64,000 bases of DNA from the NCBI GenBank assembly GCA_016927475.1, contig JAFGMO010000002.1, forward strand, positions 1 through 64,000, given 5' to 3'. A program made the translations under genes and the position numbers. This stretch comes from Candidatus Aminicenantota bacterium. GTDB taxonomy: Bacteria > Acidobacteriota > Aminicenantia > Aminicenantales > Aminicenantaceae. Positions within the stretch are counted from its first letter, which is position 1. Each line of letters opens with the position of its first letter. Below are positions 60,951 through 64,000 of this stretch, one piece after another. The notes below the pieces were generated by a model. The model saw only the letters and a list, made by a program, of their open reading frames with translations, ran no database searches and had not been told where the DNA came from.

Positions 60951-61408
60951 TTTCCTTTTTTACTCATATTTTTTCACATAATTAATATATTATAAATGAC
61001 TTATATCTATCCGGCAAGAAAATGCCGGTTGTTAAAATAGTAATGAAGATTTATCATGAGAATTTGAAAGTGTAAGGGGAAATTGAATTCCGGGGAGGCA
61101 AACAAATGAAAAATAAAAAACATTTTTTTCCATTTATCCTGATTGTGGGCCTTTGTACGGCAATACCGGTGACAATGTGGGGACAGGATATCTTCACGGC
61201 CGTTGAAAAAGGGAACTTAAATCAAGTCAAACAATCATATTTACAGAAGCAGAGATAAGCCCCGGCTCTCGATTCTAAAAGCTCGATTCTGAAAGCATTT
61301 GACTCTTATGAAATTTTCTATTATCTTATCAAACTTGATTTAAAGAGACAGGGCACCGCAAACAATTATCTTTCGATAATACATTAAAAATCATAAGAAG
61401 GATGTAAA
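60951..61408. other. Stretch with a broken gene and divergent promoters
   Basis: 458 bases between the RraA-like and isocitrate dehydrogenase genes. It contains the ankyrin-like remnant 61106-61387. GAAGGATG precedes the dehydrogenase ATG. Confidence 0.5.
61106..61387 (+). pseudogene. Truncated secreted ankyrin-repeat-like gene
   Basis: ATG 61106 with GGGGAGG upstream opens a 50-residue frame: signal peptide (ending MWGQ) then DIFTAVEKGNLNQVKQ, the first half of an ankyrin repeat, then a stop at 61258. Downstream in another frame AFDSYEIFYYLIKLDLK could be later repeat sequence, ending at 61387. Probably a decayed gene. Confidence 0.5.
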
Positions 61409-63637
61409 ATGAAAAAAGCAAAGATAACCTGGACTGATACCGACGAAGCGCCGGCTTTGGCCACGAAAGCGTTCTTGCCTATCCTGAAAGCCTACATCGA
61501 AGGCTCAGGCATCGAGGTTGAACTCGCGGATATCTCCCTGACAGGCAGGATCATCGCTAATTTTTCGGACAATCTCACCGGAAACCAAAAAATACCTGAT
61601 TGGCTGACGATTCTCGGGGAACTCGCCCTGACGCCCGAAGCCAACATCATCAAACTCCCCAATATCAGCGCATCGATTCCTCAACTCCAGGCCGCCATCA
61701 AAGAACTGCGCGAAAAGGGTTATGACATCCCCGAATACCCCGAGGAACCTAAAAATGATGCCGAAAAATCCCTCCAGGCAAAATTTTCCGTGGTTCTAGG
61801 ATCCGCCGTCAATCCGGTTTTACGTCAAGGAAATTCCGATCGCCGGCCGGCTGCATCCGTCAAGAAATTTGCCCAAAAACACCCTCACCGCATGATGAAA
61901 GACTGGCCTAAGTCAGGATCCAAGGCCCGCGTCGTCCACATGAGGGAAAAAGATTTCTACGGGAGTGAAAAATCCGCCACGACGGATCGAGCAAACGATG
62001 TCAAGATCGAATTCGTGGATCGTGAGGGAAAAACGACAGCACTGAAGGAAAAACTTCATCTTATTGAAGGGGAAGTCATCGACACCGCGGTAATGAACGT
62101 GGCCGCTTTGAGAAAATTTTATGCCGAGCAGATCAAGGAAGCAAAAAAAGACGGCGTTCTCCTTTCCCTGCATCTGAAAGCGACCATGATGAAAATCTCC
62201 GATCCCATCATGTTTGGCCACTGTGTTTCGGTTTATTATAAAGAAGCTCTGGATAAGCATGCGGATACGCTCAAAAAGATCGGCGCCAATGTGAATAACG
62301 GCCTGGCCGATGTTCTGGAAAAACTCAACAAACTTCCCGCCGATAAAAAGGCCGAGATAGAAGCCGATATCGAATCCGTCTATAAAAATCAGCCGGACCT
62401 GGCCATGGTCGATTCCAGATACGGCATCACAAACCTTCACGTTCCCAACAACATCATCGTCGATGCTTCCATGCCCAATGTCGTCCGTGACGGAGGCAAG
62501 ATGTGGAACAAAAACGACGAGCTGCAGGATTGTATTGCCATGATACCCGACCGCTGTTACGCGACAATGTATAAAGAAATTCTTGAAAATGCGAAAAGAC
62601 TTGGGCAATTCGATCCGTCAACCATGGGGAACCTCTCCAATGTGGGCCTGATGGCCCAGAAGGCTGAGGAGTACGGCTCTCATGATAAGACATTTGAGGC
62701 ATCCGGCGAAGGATCGATCAGGGTCGTTGACAATGCAGGAAAGGTTCTATTGGAACAGAACGTGGAAAAAGGAGATATTTTCAGAATGTGCCAGGCCAAA
62801 GACGTGGCAATACGGGATTGGGTCAAACTGGCTGTAAAACGAGCCAGAGCTTCCGGTTCACCAGCAATTTTTTGGTTGGACGAAAACAGAGCCCATGATG
62901 CAGAAATCATCAAGAAGGTTAATCAGTATCTGCCTGAGCATGACACATCCGGTCTTGATATCCGGATAATGAAGCCGCAGGACGCCATGAAATTCACCCT
63001 GGAAAGAATTCGAAGAGGTGAGGACACAATCTCGGTAACGGGGAATGTACTCAGAGATTATCTCACGGACCTTTTTCCGATCCTGGAGCTCGGTACAAGC
63101 GCCAGGGTGTTGTCCATTGTTCCCCTCCTCGCGGGCGGCGGGCTGTTCGAGACCGGAGCGGGAGGCTCTGCTCCCAAGCATGTCCAGCAGCTCCTAAAAG
63201 AAGGCCACCTGAGGTGGGATTCTCTGGGAGAGTATTGCGCTCTTGTCCCCTCCCTGGAATTGATCGTCGAGAACACAAACAACGATAAAGCCGCCGTCCT
63301 GGCCGAAACCCTCGATAGCGCCATCGCCAAGTACCTGGAAAACGGGCGGCTTCCCTCCCGCAATGTAAACGAGATTGATAACAGGGGAAGCACATTTTAT
63401 CTGACTTTATACTGGGCCCAGGCCCTGGCCGCCCAGGATAAAAACACATCGATGAAAGAACGCTTTATCCCCGTAGCCAACGCTCTGGAGAAAAACGAAA
63501 CCAAAATCACGGAAGAACTGCTGGCAGCCCAGGGAAAGCCGGTGGACATCGGCGGATACTATATTCCCGATGAGGAGCTGGCCGCAAAAGTGATGCGCCC
63601 CAGCGTTACCTTTAACGCCATCATCGACGAGATGTAA
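61409..63637 (+). CDS. icd: Monomeric NADP-dependent isocitrate dehydrogenase
   Basis: 742 residues, the usual length of the monomeric (type II) enzyme of the TCA cycle. The isocitrate-binding loop has Ser132, Asn135, Arg139 and Arg145 in [17 protein letters not shown], matching the Azotobacter enzyme. HENRAHD-type segment ([13 protein letters not shown]) and [11 protein letters not shown] near the C-terminus are also family marks. Makes 2-oxoglutarate and NADPH. It has a strong AGAAGGATG ribosome site. Its stop codon lies in the T-tract of a terminator for the opposite gene. Confidence 0.96.
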   Translation: MKKAKITWTDTDEAPALATKAFLPILKAYIEGSGIEVELADISLTGRIIANFSDNLTGNQKIPDWLTILGELALTPEANIIKLPNISASIPQLQAAIKELREKGYDIPEYPEEPKNDAEKSLQAKFSVVLGSAVNPVLRQGNSDRRPAASVKKFAQKHPHRMMKDWPKSGSKARVVHMREKDFYGSEKSATTDRANDVKIEFVDREGKTTALKEKLHLIEGEVIDTAVMNVAALRKFYAEQIKEAKKDGVLLSLHLKATMMKISDPIMFGHCVSVYYKEALDKHADTLKKIGANVNNGLADVLEKLNKLPADKKAEIEADIESVYKNQPDLAMVDSRYGITNLHVPNNIIVDASMPNVVRDGGKMWNKNDELQDCIAMIPDRCYATMYKEILENAKRLGQFDPSTMGNLSNVGLMAQKAEEYGSHDKTFEASGEGSIRVVDNAGKVLLEQNVEKGDIFRMCQAKDVAIRDWVKLAVKRARASGSPAIFWLDENRAHDAEIIKKVNQYLPEHDTSGLDIRIMKPQDAMKFTLERIRRGEDTISVTGNVLRDYLTDLFPILELGTSARVLSIVPLLAGGGLFETGAGGSAPKHVQQLLKEGHLRWDSLGEYCALVPSLELIVENTNNDKAAVLAETLDSAIAKYLENGRLPSRNVNEIDNRGSTFYLTLYWAQALAAQDKNTSMKERFIPVANALEKNETKITEELLAAQGKPVDIGGYYIPDEELAAKVMRPSVTFNAIIDEM

Positions 63638-63664
63638 AAAAATCAGCGGGGAATGCGGATTCCC
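63636..63664 (-). terminator. Terminator of the NtrC-type gene
   Basis: On the minus strand GGGAAT/ATTCCC (63664-63659, 63654-63649) with a 4-nt loop, followed after six bases by T7 (63642-63636). It may also stop the convergent isocitrate dehydrogenase transcript. The stem seems to be derived from rnpB-like sequence. Confidence 0.6.
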
Positions 63665-63785
63665 TCCCCTTACTCCTTTTGAGAAGGAGAAGCGACAATC
63701 TCTCCTACTCCAGCTGTGATTTTTATCCCGTATGATTCCAGTTTTTTATACAAGTTACTGCGCGGGGTGTCGATAGCCCTGGCGG
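63650..63785. repeat. Direct repeat, right copy (NtrC 3' end plus rnpB-like tail)
   Basis: Counterpart of 60101-60240. On the minus strand it runs from the recognition helix of the NtrC HTH, through the stop at 63670, to a degenerate copy of the RNase P P4 core (GGGGAGG.. TCCG near 63668-63655). Confidence 0.85.
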
Positions 63786-64000
63786 TCTGGGAAATATTCC
63801 AGTTGTTCTCTTCGAGCTTTGCCAGAATAAATTCCTTTTCCGAACGTTCCCTAAATTCCTTAAGGCTTTTGATCTTAGCGGTATCAGGCAAATGAATACT
63901 CGCTTCTCCCTTTATTCTTTCCGGAAGATCCTTGGCATCAACAGTTTGTTCTTCAGTCATAATGATCATTCGTTCCACAACATTCTTCAACTCACGGACA
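63670..64000 (-). CDS. NtrC-family sigma-54 regulator, C-terminal part (cut by window edge)
   Basis: At least 109 residues visible. It starts at the window edge with VRELKNVVERM, the end of an AAA+ sigma-54 activator domain, then a linker and a Fis-type HTH: LEENNWNISQTARAIDTPRS and NLYKKLESYGI. The final 17 residues (KITAGVGEIVASPSQKE) are encoded by DNA homologous to the 5' end of RNase P RNA. The true start is beyond the window; the internal TTG at 63990 is not a start. A terminator follows. Confidence 0.9.
   Translation of the reverse strand, partial: VRELKNVVERMIIMTEEQTVDAKDLPERIKGEASIHLPDTAKIKSLKEFRERSEKEFILAKLEENNWNISQTARAIDTPRSNLYKKLESYGIKITAGVGEIVASPSQKE

Overview
The window looks like a chromosomal segment of an uncultivated, GC-moderate Gram-negative bacterium. 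My best guess is Candidatus Aminicenantes or a related acidobacterial lineage. The basis is indirect: four PadR regulator plus ATPase-less FtsX/MacB-type permease cassettes (a layout known from Acidobacteria as 'duplicated orphan permeases'), many secreted beta-propeller proteins, an S9 peptidase, a monomeric isocitrate dehydrogenase, and a lipoprotein/periplasm-rich gene content. No rRNA is present to confirm this.

Layout. 0.1-1.4 kb: a small minus-strand operon (membrane protein, winged-helix regulator, frameshifted secreted protein). 1.9-5.0 kb: S9 peptidase and a PadR-HAAS pair with a 28-bp operator-like dyad. 5.1-28.3 kb: four PadR/permease cassettes (5148-8077, 11665-14604, 17611-14628 minus, 25374-28330), each with a secreted beta-propeller protein close by. 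Between them lie an AlkC-like DNA glycosylase, a VapBC pair, a lipoprotein, a membrane methyltransferase and a six-PAS HD-GYP protein. 28.7-30.0 kb: a serine hydrolase. 30.2-48.0 kb: a large surface-glycan locus with polyprenyl-phosphate sugar synthases, GT-C membrane transferases, YfhO, GT2 and GT4 enzymes, a MurJ-like flippase, a B12-type radical SAM protein and a methyltransferase. From about 34.9 kb this locus is clearly more AT-rich than its surroundings. 48.0-48.5 kb: two broken gene remnants. 48.6-53.7 kb: an octaheme cytochrome/HEAT/TPR protein and an arylsulfatase, lying exactly between an intact initiator tRNA-Met and a 43-bp copy of its 3' half, as a tRNA-integrated island would. 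53.9-59.6 kb: nuoJKLMN, the proton-pumping arm of complex I, behind a consensus promoter with an embedded palindrome. 59.8-60.2 kb: RNase P RNA. 60.3-63.6 kb: RraA-like protein, a broken ankyrin-like gene and monomeric NADP-isocitrate dehydrogenase. 63.7-64.0 kb: the C-terminus of an NtrC-type regulator cut by the window edge.

How the parts work together. The first 28 kb reads as repeated envelope-stress or export cassettes: a PadR repressor translationally coupled to a two-domain permease, with a secreted propeller next door. The glycan locus supplies activated lipid-linked sugars (DPM1- and ALG5-like enzymes) to GT-C transferases and moves a lipid-linked product with the MurJ-like protein. 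The nuo genes need NuoA-I from elsewhere in the genome.

Most unusual items: (1) the repeated PadR/orphan permease/beta-propeller association; (2) the tRNA-fMet duplication bracketing the cytochrome and sulfatase genes with no integrase; (3) an approximately 140-bp direct repeat joining RNase P RNA's 5' end to an NtrC-type HTH coding sequence, so that the tail of the regulator gene at 63.7 kb appears to be derived from rnpB; (4) several miniature inverted-repeat elements.
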